Origin: Victivallales bacterium
Lineage (GTDB): Bacteria > Verrucomicrobiota > Lentisphaeria > Oligosphaerales > Oligosphaeraceae
DNA length: 64,000 nucleotides
NCBI GenBank assembly: GCA_017548425.1
Contig: JAFZAB010000166.1
Location: 23,612-87,611, forward strand
Reading direction: 5' to 3'
Position numbers and translations under genes: made by a program. Of this stretch, positions 33,994 through 42,529 are shown piece after piece (position 1 is the first letter of the stretch; every line of letters begins with the position of its first letter). Under the pieces are notes generated by a model. The model worked only from the letters and a program-made list of their open reading frames with translations. It had not been told where the DNA came from and made no database searches.

Positions 33994-35139
33994 TCAATTC
34001 ACTCCGAATAAATCGAAGTAGCTGGCTTCATTTTCGATGACGCCGTAAGCCCGTGCGCGCATTTCAATTTTCTCCGCCCAACAGCGGTGCGGTCCAATTT
34101 CGTTCATGCCCTTGGTACCTTTCACGACACCGCCGGATGTGTTGAGAATCTGCTCGGCGTCCATGTACTCCTCTTTTGTCACGGCCAACATGCCGTTGAT
34201 GAAATTCAGATGCGTGGGATGAATGCATGTCTTACCCATGAAGCCGTTTGCCTGATCCAATACGAGTTCGCGCATAAGGCCGTCCACGGCGTCATTGACG
34301 ATGACGGGGCGCTTCAGCAAGGTGCCTTGCATGCTCATTCCCGCGCCTGGCGTTGCATCGGAGAATTTCATGCTCTTGTTGGCCCGGAAATACTCCCAGA
34401 CGGGGCCGGAGATTGTGTAGTCGTTGTCGCGAGAGAAGACGTTTAGGATGTCCATGAGGCAGTCGCGAACAGTGATGATGTCGTAGATGGAATAGTCGAT
34501 GCCGCGCCGTACGCCGAAGCAGGAGGAGAAGTCCGTGCCACCGACGCGGATGTTCAATATCAAATCCCTGTATTCATCCACGAACTTGCGGATGCCGAGC
34601 AGTTCATCCATGCGGCTTTCCTTGAAGGCCACGCGGCGATCTTCTATGATGGGCATGCCGTAGAGAATCTCACCGTATTCATCGTTCATGTCCTTCAGAT
34701 GTGAAAGGTAGGCCCCCGCGTTCGACATATTGAATTTCGGAAAATTGAAGCCTGTGACAAGCTTCAGATGCTCCGGTTTCAGCATAGCCCCGAAATGCTT
34801 GAACTGCTCGATGTTCCTCACGCGGAAAAAAATCAGCGGTAGGTCATCGTAAGAAAAGTTCCCATTGCTGATTGCTTCGCAGATGATGTTCAGAAGATGT
34901 AGTGAATTGTGTTCAGCGGACGGCACGTCCTCTTCTTTGCATGCATCCTCGAAACATAGGACCATGGACGTCAGCCCCTTGTACTTCTGCGTCAGGATCG
35001 CCTGTGCGAAGTCCTTCGTGCCGGGCATATACATGGTGGCGCCGAGGCAGTACTGGAGAAGGGAGCGATCGGTATGCTTGTCGAAATGTTCCGGTTCTTT
35101 AAAAAAATGGAATGTTGGATTATAAAGATGGTGTCTCAT
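33994..35139 (-). CDS. CitE-like HpcH/HpaI-type C-C bond lyase
   Basis: A 381-residue TIM-barrel protein. The N-terminal HLYNPTFHFF and LGATMYMPGTKDFAQAIL, then GLTSMVLCFEDACKEEDV (metal-binding Glu/Asp), IFFRVRN and GKTCIHPTHLNFING match the citrate-lyase-beta-like group that also occurs with ATP-grasp enzymes in tellurite-type gene clusters. Such enzymes make or break a C-C bond between an oxo-acid and an acyl unit. It follows the ATP-grasp gene by 24 bp, with AGGAACAAGG before the ATG. The substrate is unknown; context points to an organic-acid precursor for glycan decoration. Confidence 0.82.
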   Translation of the reverse strand: MRHHLYNPTFHFFKEPEHFDKHTDRSLLQYCLGATMYMPGTKDFAQAILTQKYKGLTSMVLCFEDACKEEDVPSAEHNSLHLLNIICEAISNGNFSYDDLPLIFFRVRNIEQFKHFGAMLKPEHLKLVTGFNFPKFNMSNAGAYLSHLKDMNDEYGEILYGMPIIEDRRVAFKESRMDELLGIRKFVDEYRDLILNIRVGGTDFSSCFGVRRGIDYSIYDIITVRDCLMDILNVFSRDNDYTISGPVWEYFRANKSMKFSDATPGAGMSMQGTLLKRPVIVNDAVDGLMRELVLDQANGFMGKTCIHPTHLNFINGMLAVTKEEYMDAEQILNTSGGVVKGTKGMNEIGPHRCWAEKIEMRARAYGVIENEASYFDLFGVN

Positions 35140-35163
35140 GAAAAACGCCTTGTTCCTGAATAC

Positions 35164-36420
35164 CTATGGCTTGAAATACAAGTCCTTGCGTAATATTGGC
35201 TTGCCATCTTTGGAGAATGCCTCAAGGCGCGACATCGCAAGGCTAACTTTTTCGCCCACTTCTCCCCGTGTACCGCCTTTCACGATAAAGGCACCAATTC
35301 GGCCTGCACTCGCTCGATCGTTTGAAAGGGGCATGCCTTTGGTCTTGTGGTAATGGAAGGCCTCGATTACACCGTCTTTTACAAGTTCGTCAACACCGGT
35401 TATGTGGTCGAAAATGTTTGGTTCCCCATAGATGATATCGACGCATTGGTAGCATGTGATATCGTGGTACGAGAGTGCCACGCGTTTTTGGAGATACGAG
35501 TCAATGGTCGCGGAAATAATGTCGAAGCCTGTGTTTTCACGGATGGTACGATAGCTGATACCGCCGCCGACACGTGGGGCGAATTCGATGATACTGATGT
35601 CGTCTCCGTTGATGATGGCCTGGACATGGAGCGGCGTATTGTCCAATTTGAACGCATTCGCGATGTCTGTTGAGGCCTTGCGGAGCTTTGCCATCGCAGA
35701 GTCTGAAATGGCTGGCGGCGTGACAGTCGCATAGCATTTCAATACTTGCGCATCCCCTTCGATGACGCTGAGGCGTTCCGAAACCATGATGACATTGGCC
35801 ACGCCGTCCTGTACAAAACAATAGGCGCTGACTTCCGTGCCTTCAAAGAACTCCTCCACGACCGTCCGGCCTGTCCGGCTGATTTTTTTCGCATCCTGCA
35901 GGAACTGTGCAAGCTCATTGGCGTTCGACGCCTTTTTCACACCTGACGCGGCGCAACTGTCCGCCGGCTTCACCATTACAGGATACCGCAGGTTGAAGGA
36001 AGGCAGTTCTTCGCCATTTCCCAGATAGTAGTATTTCGTCGTCGGAATATGGTATTCCGACATGACTTGTTTCATGATTCCCTTGTTTGTGATGGCCTGC
36101 GCAGTTTGATAGCTGTAAGGTCTTGTCAGTCCCAATTTTTCAGCTACATAGCATGCGGTAATGTTGGCTTGGTCAACGCATGCGCTAATCACCAGTTGCG
36201 CGTTATGGTCCTGCGCTAGTTTCAGGATGGCGTCTTGATCCAGCGTGCTTGCACGGTCATGCAGGTCCGCCGCGGAACGGGCAGGCGGATTCTCAAGATA
36301 ATCCGCAAGAATGACAAAGTAGCCGCGTTTCTTCAGTTGGTTGATTAATTCTATATGCGGATTTGTGCCGCCAAGGACAATCGCCACAGGTGATTTGCCG
36401 CTTTTCATTAAGATATCCAT
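35164..36420 (-). CDS. ATP-grasp carboxylate-amine/thiol ligase
   Basis: 418 residues with the three-domain layout of biotin-carboxylase/PurK-like ATP-grasp enzymes: a pre-grasp Rossmann domain (VAIVLGGTNPHIELINQL), an ATP-binding lid with YPVMVKPADSCAASGVKK and VVEEFFEGTEVS, and the metal-binding IIEFAPRVGGGISY. It activates a carboxylate as acyl-phosphate and couples it to a nucleophile. A promoter-like TTGATT / TTTATT pair lies upstream on the minus strand in the 198-bp gap, so this may begin a transcript sub-unit. Partner substrates are unknown. Confidence 0.9.
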   Translation of the reverse strand: MDILMKSGKSPVAIVLGGTNPHIELINQLKKRGYFVILADYLENPPARSAADLHDRASTLDQDAILKLAQDHNAQLVISACVDQANITACYVAEKLGLTRPYSYQTAQAITNKGIMKQVMSEYHIPTTKYYYLGNGEELPSFNLRYPVMVKPADSCAASGVKKASNANELAQFLQDAKKISRTGRTVVEEFFEGTEVSAYCFVQDGVANVIMVSERLSVIEGDAQVLKCYATVTPPAISDSAMAKLRKASTDIANAFKLDNTPLHVQAIINGDDISIIEFAPRVGGGISYRTIRENTGFDIISATIDSYLQKRVALSYHDITCYQCVDIIYGEPNIFDHITGVDELVKDGVIEAFHYHKTKGMPLSNDRASAGRIGAFIVKGGTRGEVGEKVSLAMSRLEAFSKDGKPILRKDLYFKP

Positions 36421-36618
36421 CCTTTTTTACAACTCGTCAGCACCATTTATATACGTAAATAATAAACACTCGCATTAGTAAAAAATCAACTTAATCATGC
36501 ATAAAACGAAAAGCTGAGGGGCTGATTACTATGCCTCCGTGCGGCATTGCCGTTTCATGCATAAGGAGGTATGCGTATGATTATATGTTCTTCTGTGAGT
36601 TAAAAGTGATTTGTTGTC
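36421..36618. other. 198-bp AT-rich gap inside the polysaccharide/metabolite locus
   Basis: Holds a minus-strand promoter-like pair (TTGATT, 17-bp spacer, TTTATT) for the ATP-grasp gene, two copies of CATGCATAA (36496-36504 and 36556-36564), and a plus-strand AAGGAGG followed by a 10-codon ORF (36571-36603) that leads to no gene. Nothing else is recognisable. Confidence 0.35.
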
Positions 36619-37521
36619 TTATCTAATGCTTCCTTTCGGAGATTGGACGGCTTCCGGATAGTATGCGTCGATTACGCGTTTGACCAACGAGACTTGCTTC
36701 GCGCGTTTTTTGGCGTCATCGACGGAGCTCTCCCAACTGTGCGTCTGTGCGACGGAGCCGCCAGTCTTCAGGTAGATGGGAGCCGCGACTCGGATCATTT
36801 CGGGGACTTCATAATGACGGATGAATCCGCCCGTCGATTGGGGGTTCTCCGTGTGGATGTCGATCGGGATGTCGATGGCCTGCCGCATGGCGGCGAGCAT
36901 CTGGAGCTGGATGTCCCGTACGGGGTTGATGGAGTTAGCCCCGATACTCTCCAACAGCTTTGCGGAACATGGGTTGCCGTGGCCGGCATGAGCCGAGACC
37001 TTGAACTTGCAGTCCACTGGAATTTCACCCGCCTTGCGCATCTCGTTGAGCAGCCACAGGCAGCCTTCGTCATAGACCAGAAACGAACGGCAGCCGAGTG
37101 AGGCGGCCCGCTTCACGTCTTCCACGGCGCGGACGACCTGCTCCTGTCCACGAAGGCGGTAGCCCATGCGGACACCCTCCGGCGTGTTCACGGAGGCGCT
37201 CGTGTCCGTCGTGGCGCGTGGCCCGATGGCGAGGATCAGATCCGTTTTTGCGTCTTTCGCCATCTTCACCATTCTGGTGATGTCTGAATCGGCCAACAGC
37301 ATGATGCCCTTCGTCTGCGTCACGCGATGCAGATACAGGCCGTATTTGTCAATGGCCTCCAGAAGAGCCTCCATGACGGCGGGGCCTTGGATGCCAGGGA
37401 CTTCGAAACGATATTGACCGCCGTCCGAAAATCTCTTTTCGGAAGTCGGCAGGTCGTAGGCGTCGCCGCCCGGCAGGCCGATGGACTTCAAAAATGCACG
37501 AGTCTTCTCCATGCTGTTCAT
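36619..37521 (-). CDS. U32-peptidase-like TIM-barrel protein
   Basis: 300 residues, beginning MNSMEKTRAFLKSIGLPGGDAYDLPTS. It follows the compact U32-like family throughout: KRFSDGGQYRFEVPGIQGP, GIMLLADSDI, LAIGPRATTDTSA, FLVYDEGCLWLLNEMRKAGE, KVSAHAGHGNPCSAKLLESIGA, GGFIRHYEVPEMIRVAAPIYLK. Members are called peptidases by homology only; many U32-type proteins act in modification or metabolite synthesis. The start is set by AAGGAG 8 nt before the ATG at 37521. It lies between MmgE/PrpD and the ATP-grasp gene, suggesting a biosynthetic rather than proteolytic role. Confidence 0.83.
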   Translation of the reverse strand: MNSMEKTRAFLKSIGLPGGDAYDLPTSEKRFSDGGQYRFEVPGIQGPAVMEALLEAIDKYGLYLHRVTQTKGIMLLADSDITRMVKMAKDAKTDLILAIGPRATTDTSASVNTPEGVRMGYRLRGQEQVVRAVEDVKRAASLGCRSFLVYDEGCLWLLNEMRKAGEIPVDCKFKVSAHAGHGNPCSAKLLESIGANSINPVRDIQLQMLAAMRQAIDIPIDIHTENPQSTGGFIRHYEVPEMIRVAAPIYLKTGGSVAQTHSWESSVDDAKKRAKQVSLVKRVIDAYYPEAVQSPKGSIR

Positions 37522-37553
37522 TCGCATGTCTCCTTTTATGTTTTGATTTGTCA

Positions 37554-38879
37554 TCATAAAGATTGAAGCAGGCCCATGTCAATCCCGTTGCCAAGCAATG
37601 CGAGGCACTGCCCGGCGAGTTCCCCATCGCATTCCGCATAGGCCAGAAGCGACTGGATCTTGTCTGTCATGTCTTCATGAGACATGGGATTTTCCGGAGC
37701 TCCTTTTGCGCAGTCAACGGAATATGAAAACTCCTCGCCGTTTTTTGCCGTGACGACAACTGTCGCGTAACGGGCGTCGGGCGGGAGAGTGGTTGGACAG
37801 GGAGCCTCCTCCACGGCGACTTTGGACGCAAGCTCAAGAATGTCCTGACGGGTGACCGTCTTTTCGTCGAAGGCCTCAAGACCTGCCTGCCCCAGAATCA
37901 ATGCCGCGGCGACACTGTACGGAATGCTGAGCTTCGCGGACGGGGAGCTCTTTATCACGATGTGGTCGTGCCCCTTGATGGCCAGCTTGTACGTCTTCAC
38001 AAGAATCCGCGAGATGTCCTGCGGCTTGATTTTGTCCCGCAACGCAAGTGTGGCCTCGATGGCGGAATGGCAGTGGCGGCAGGCCGCGTAGGGCTTCACA
38101 TAGATGCGCTCCATTTCAAAATAATCAGTCTGCGCGGTCAGTTTTTCCAGGTTGTGTTCGTCCGTGAACAGCTTGAGGAAGCCGCGGTCGCCGTCCAGCA
38201 TGTCGTCCGGACCGCGCATGGGCGTGAATCCCATGGTGGCGGCCGTGAGGCCGTCCATGGCCGCACGACCGAGATTGTATGGCTTCAACTGCGAGTCCTG
38301 TTCCTGTATCTCCAGCATGCCGGCCGCGCTTGCGACGGCCGCCGACAGGACCGTTTTCAACTGTGTTGCGTTCATCTTCAAAGCGAACGCGACGGCGACG
38401 GCGGCGCCGACCGTGCCGCATGTCGCGGCGGCGTGGAAGCCTTTCTTCTTGTGGCCGGGCTGGATGGCGATGGCGAGACGGCAGGCCGCTTCATAGCCCA
38501 TGACAGCGCCACGGAGAAAATCGTCTGTCGAAATATCGTTGACGGAAGCGGCTGAAAGCAGGGCGGTCATGACGGATGCCCCCAGATGGATCATGGCGAA
38601 GCGCTGTCCGTCGTCAAGTTCGAGGCAGTGCGCGTTGTAGCCGTTGACTAGGCATGCCGTGCGCGCGTCCGTCTTCATGCCGTAACCAATCAATGGTGCT
38701 CTTCCTGGCTCTGCGTGGAGGAGAAAATCGTCCCATGCGCTCTTCATGGCATGGGCCCCCGCCTCCGTGACGGCGATGTAGTCGGCGAGGCAGGCCTTCG
38801 CCTTGCCGAGGACGGACGGTGTGATGGCCGTCTGCTTTTGGATGAGATATTCGATGAAACGATCCGTGGTGTTTTTCAT
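37554..38879 (-). CDS. MmgE/PrpD family dehydratase/decarboxylase-like protein
   Basis: 441 residues. The helical N-terminal domain has NGYNAHCLELDDG and FAMIHLGASVMTALL carrying the usual His/Asp active-site positions, followed by GYEAACRLA and FHAAATCGTVGAA. The lid domain has KPYAACRHCHSAIEA. Family members dehydrate 2-methylcitrate, decarboxylate cis-aconitate or epimerise iminodisuccinate. A longer frame to 38948 overlaps the upstream dehydrogenase; the ATG at 38879 is 7 bp after that gene's stop and gives the normal length. It sits between a 2-hydroxyacid dehydrogenase and the U32-like gene. Confidence 0.93.
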   Translation of the reverse strand: MKNTTDRFIEYLIQKQTAITPSVLGKAKACLADYIAVTEAGAHAMKSAWDDFLLHAEPGRAPLIGYGMKTDARTACLVNGYNAHCLELDDGQRFAMIHLGASVMTALLSAASVNDISTDDFLRGAVMGYEAACRLAIAIQPGHKKKGFHAAATCGTVGAAVAVAFALKMNATQLKTVLSAAVASAAGMLEIQEQDSQLKPYNLGRAAMDGLTAATMGFTPMRGPDDMLDGDRGFLKLFTDEHNLEKLTAQTDYFEMERIYVKPYAACRHCHSAIEATLALRDKIKPQDISRILVKTYKLAIKGHDHIVIKSSPSAKLSIPYSVAAALILGQAGLEAFDEKTVTRQDILELASKVAVEEAPCPTTLPPDARYATVVVTAKNGEEFSYSVDCAKGAPENPMSHEDMTDKIQSLLAYAECDGELAGQCLALLGNGIDMGLLQSL

Positions 38880-38886
38880 GATGGAT

Positions 38887-39861
38887 TCAATGGAACTGGT
38901 ATCTGGCTTGCTCGATTTCGGACAGACGCCCGAGCTCGAACAACTCAATGTTGCGCATCGCGTCGGTCATCATGGCGCGGAAGGAATCCGCCGTGACGCC
39001 CGCGACGTGTGGCGTGAGGATGATGTTGGGCAGTGACTTCAGGGGGTATTCCGCAGGAATTGGTTCGGTTTCGTGGACGTCCAGACCCGCGAACGAGAGT
39101 CTGCCATCCTGCAGGGCGGCATGGAGGGCGGCGGAATCGACCAGTCCACCGCGGGCCGTGTTGACCAGAATGGCGCCGCGTTTCATTTGGCTGAGCGTGG
39201 TGCCGTTGATCATCCTGCTGTTTTCATCCGTCATCGGGCAGTGGAGGGAGACGATGTCGGATTCGCCCAGAAGCGTGTTGAAATCCGTGTGTTCGACGGA
39301 TAGTTCATGTTCTGTTTTTTCGTCCAGTCTGTACGGGTCGAAATAGAGGATGCGGATGCCGAACGGATTCAGCAGCCTTGCGACTTTCCGTGCGATGCTT
39401 CCCATCCCGACGAGACCGACTGTCTTTCCGTGCAGTTCGAATGTCCGGACACCTTGCTCCTGTTTTTTCCAGATGCCCGCGACGGTGTTGTTGTGGATTT
39501 CCGTCAGGCGGCGGAGGCAGGCCAGCATCAGAAGCAGGGCGTGCTCCGCCACGCTCTGCGAGTTGACGCCTTTGTTGACGTACAATGGAATATTGTGCCT
39601 GCGGAGCGCTTCCAGATCGATGGAGTCAAGTCCGACGCCGGAACGTTGAACCATCTTCAGACTCGTTGCATGGCTGAGGACGTTTTCATCGATGCGGACA
39701 CGGCCGCCCGCGAGAAGATAGTCCGCGTTGGCGATTGATTCTGCAAGGCAACCAGCTGACGGCTCCTCCAGCATGGAGAAGCTGAACCCCGCAGGCAACG
39801 CACTTTTGACAATGTCAAGCGGTGTACCTGAATAATGGTTTGTTAGAAAAATTGTTTTCAT
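38887..39861 (-). CDS. D-isomer-specific 2-hydroxyacid dehydrogenase
   Basis: 324 residues. A substrate domain at both ends flanks a NAD domain with GLVGMGSIARKVARLL. The catalytic Arg is in NTARGGLVD, Glu in DVHETEP and His in LTPHVAG. It reduces a 2-oxo acid to a D-2-hydroxy acid or the reverse. It is most similar in pattern to phosphoglycerate-dehydrogenase-like enzymes without a regulatory ACT domain. It opens the GC-richer metabolite block, 28 bp after the GT4 gene, in the same direction. Confidence 0.93.
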   Translation of the reverse strand: MKTIFLTNHYSGTPLDIVKSALPAGFSFSMLEEPSAGCLAESIANADYLLAGGRVRIDENVLSHATSLKMVQRSGVGLDSIDLEALRRHNIPLYVNKGVNSQSVAEHALLLMLACLRRLTEIHNNTVAGIWKKQEQGVRTFELHGKTVGLVGMGSIARKVARLLNPFGIRILYFDPYRLDEKTEHELSVEHTDFNTLLGESDIVSLHCPMTDENSRMINGTTLSQMKRGAILVNTARGGLVDSAALHAALQDGRLSFAGLDVHETEPIPAEYPLKSLPNIILTPHVAGVTADSFRAMMTDAMRNIELFELGRLSEIEQARYQFH

Positions 39862-39889
39862 GTTATGTTTGCCTGATTGGCAAACATAT

Positions 39890-41047
39890 TCAATGAAGCT
39901 TTAGGTAAATGCCGATGAGCGTCTCATAGACGGTTTCGGCGGAGAAACGGGTGCTTGCGGAGGCATAGCCTTTGAAAGCCAGCCGTCGGCAAGTGGCTTC
40001 GTTGTTGTAAAGCTCTGCAATGGAAGATATCAAAGCGTCAATATTGTTGAGCGGGAACAGTCGTCCGTCGAGGTCATTGGTGATGATGGAGGAGGCTGCT
40101 CCAAGATCGGTCGCGATGACGGGGCGCTGAAGCATCATGGCGGTAACGATGACGTTCGGAAAGCCTTCATACCAACGAGAAGGGACGACGACGATTCGGG
40201 CATTCAGATAGGCTTGGAGAAGCGCTTCACCCCGCAGAAAGCCGAGCCATTTGATGTTTTTCGGGGCACTTTTAGGAAGATCTGGAAAGTCATCGTAGGA
40301 ACCTGCTACGGTGAATGGAATATGCGGAAGATTTTCAGCGGCCTTGAGAAAATCGAAAATTCCTTTTTCGGGAGAGACACGTCCAATAAATGTTACTGTA
40401 GTTCCAGAAGACCAATGCTCTGGGGGGGGCGGGATTTGAGGGGCAATGCTTGGAAGGATGGCGAGTTTGTTTTCCGAAATGCCTTGCTGGATGAATTTCT
40501 GGCGTTGAAACTCTGTCTGAACAATGAACATATCAACATGGTTGAGAATCCGTCCTGTCATACGCGCTGCCGCATTTCGAATGGCGTAGCCAAGGCTTTT
40601 CACGCTTGAACCAAGACAGTTCTTTTTGAAGCAGTTCAATTCATGTCCGCCAAAGCACATTTCGCAAATCTGCCCGTTTGTATCATAACATAAGCCGTTA
40701 GGGCAGAAGAGGCGGTAATTCGGACAGCGCATGACGACGGGGATGCTCAAATTCTTGATGGCAGGGATAATGGATGGCGAGAATAATGGATAAAGATTCT
40801 GGACTTGCACGATATCAGGCTTGAAATCGGCGATTTTTTTGCGTACGGCCTTGACGGCACATGGGTTGTGGATGCCTGTGAAAAAGCTTTTGATTTTCCC
40901 TGAAAGTGAATCTGAAATCTCTGCAGAAGAACGTTTTAGCAATTCCACTGTGTGACCGTGTTCGGCCAGCAAACGAGTCAGATTAATGACAGATTGTTCT
41001 TCACCGCTTAATTTTGCATATTCATTATGGATGAAGAGGATTTTCAT
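39890..41047 (-). CDS. Glycosyltransferase family 4
   Basis: 385 residues, GT-B fold. The N-terminal domain starts KILFIHNEYAKLSGEEQSV with the HGHTVELL block and a cysteine-rich CPNYRLFCPNGLCYDTNGQICEMCF insertion. The C-terminal donor-binding domain has FIGRVSPEKGIFDFLKA and VVPSRWYEGFPNVIVTAMMLQRPVIAT, with the Glu contacting the nucleotide sugar. It transfers a sugar with retention at the cytoplasmic face during repeat-unit assembly. Donor and acceptor are unknown. Confidence 0.94.
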   Translation of the reverse strand: MKILFIHNEYAKLSGEEQSVINLTRLLAEHGHTVELLKRSSAEISDSLSGKIKSFFTGIHNPCAVKAVRKKIADFKPDIVQVQNLYPLFSPSIIPAIKNLSIPVVMRCPNYRLFCPNGLCYDTNGQICEMCFGGHELNCFKKNCLGSSVKSLGYAIRNAAARMTGRILNHVDMFIVQTEFQRQKFIQQGISENKLAILPSIAPQIPPPPEHWSSGTTVTFIGRVSPEKGIFDFLKAAENLPHIPFTVAGSYDDFPDLPKSAPKNIKWLGFLRGEALLQAYLNARIVVVPSRWYEGFPNVIVTAMMLQRPVIATDLGAASSIITNDLDGRLFPLNNIDALISSIAELYNNEATCRRLAFKGYASASTRFSAETVYETLIGIYLKLH

Positions 41048-41062
41048 GGTGAATTGTAAGAT

Positions 41063-42391
41063 TCAACCCTTATAGTCTGAAATGACGAATTTCAACTTAC
41101 CTTTTAGAAAAGGAATGTTGGATACTTTTGTGATAGTTACTGGTACTTCATGACGCACTGCCATTTCCATGGCGGTGCGGACTTTTTCTAGTGTGTTATC
41201 CAAGTCTGGATAATCATTATTGGGAACGACTCGGATGACAATGGAAGCGTCTGACTGCTGATGAAGTTGGAACTGTCTTACAGCTTCTGGGCAATTGTCG
41301 AATATTGTTGTCAGACCATTTAGTCTCGCATGGGAAGGGAGAATAAATGTATCGGAGACACGCCCTTTAACACTATCCATAAGGGGAAGATTGCATCCAC
41401 ATGGGCAATTGTGTGTTAGGCGACGACCACAATCACCTACAGCGTAGCGAATTAGAGGAAATAAATGATTTTGGAGTTCTGTCAAAACGATGTTTCCATA
41501 GCACCCATTAGAAACTGGAAGGTTGTTTTCATCAAGAAATTCAAATCTCTTTGTGTCATAAAACATATGTAATCCATTTCGCATAGGACATTCGGCTGCC
41601 AACCAATAGATTTCGCAACAACCGTATTGATCATAGACAGGCGCATGGAAAGCCGCTTCGACTTTCTTACGTTGAACAGTTGTGATAGGGGCAGATGTGA
41701 GCCAAATCGCTTTTGGGGGAGGAATCTGAATACCATGTTCGATGATGTAATCTGCAAGAAAATCGATAGTTCCAACATATCCATGAAGAAGTTTTGGACG
41801 GACTTTAATGAACTTTTTCAAAAAGTTTTTAATGTCTTGTTCTGTAAAACTTGTTGCATTAAGCAAAATATGTTTGGTTGGAAACCATTGCAGGAAATGA
41901 AGAAACTTTGATTTGTATGTTTTATTTACATCTCTCCAAACTGATGCCCAATCATCGGCAGGTGAGATATTCCACCAATTGAGCATACGCCAGCCATGAG
42001 CTGCCCGTGTTTCCTTTTTAGGATGATATACCTTCGCAGGAGTACCTGTAGAACCACCTGTTGTAGAGAGTCTGACATCTTTCAGGCTGGCTTCGTCAGA
42101 TAGAAGATCATCAAAATTATTCATGAGATCCTGTCGAGTCAGAACAGGTAATCTGCAGAAATCATCTGGATTTCTTATATCTTGAGGAGTACAACCAATC
42201 TCCGTGTAACGTTTCCTATAGTATGGAACATGTTCAAACGCATATTGAACCAGAGAACGAGTACGGTTCCAGTTTAGCATTTCAATTTCATCCAAAGACA
42301 GGTATTGATCATGCATCAGTTGCCCGTAATACTGACTGGAACCAGGCTTTATCAGTTCATATTTGAGAAAGAAAATTTTTTCTTTTATCAT
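41063..42391 (-). CDS. CapK-like adenylate-forming enzyme (phenylacetate-CoA ligase family)
   Basis: 442 residues. The AMP-binding P-loop STTGGSTGTPAKVY is followed by helical and beta segments, QYGCCEIYWLAAECP as in the adenylate-forming core, YAVGDCGRR and the C-terminal FLKGKLKFVIS hinge lysine region. CapK-type members lie in capsule loci and are thought to activate a carboxylic acid as acyl-adenylate. It is flanked by GT4 genes. It could activate the organic acid produced by the neighbouring metabolite block, as an inference. A 138-bp AT-rich gap follows upstream. Confidence 0.9.
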   Translation of the reverse strand: MIKEKIFFLKYELIKPGSSQYYGQLMHDQYLSLDEIEMLNWNRTRSLVQYAFEHVPYYRKRYTEIGCTPQDIRNPDDFCRLPVLTRQDLMNNFDDLLSDEASLKDVRLSTTGGSTGTPAKVYHPKKETRAAHGWRMLNWWNISPADDWASVWRDVNKTYKSKFLHFLQWFPTKHILLNATSFTEQDIKNFLKKFIKVRPKLLHGYVGTIDFLADYIIEHGIQIPPPKAIWLTSAPITTVQRKKVEAAFHAPVYDQYGCCEIYWLAAECPMRNGLHMFYDTKRFEFLDENNLPVSNGCYGNIVLTELQNHLFPLIRYAVGDCGRRLTHNCPCGCNLPLMDSVKGRVSDTFILPSHARLNGLTTIFDNCPEAVRQFQLHQQSDASIVIRVVPNNDYPDLDNTLEKVRTAMEMAVRHEVPVTITKVSNIPFLKGKLKFVISDYKG

Positions 42392-42529
42392 TAGTATCTT
42401 ATAAAGATTATTGTTTTCTTTACTATTGAGTAATTAAAACATATTATGAATTCAATATTTGTATAAACTCAATAATATAAAATGATGCTTACAAGATAAA
42501 GTTTTATAAAAATGAAAGCCATTACATTT

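Noticed and set aside
36571..36603. Ten-codon plus-strand ORF with a perfect AAGGAGG site
   Set aside because: It lies antisense within the minus-strand operon, leads to no gene, and the spacing to its first ATG is only one base. Left as a curiosity.
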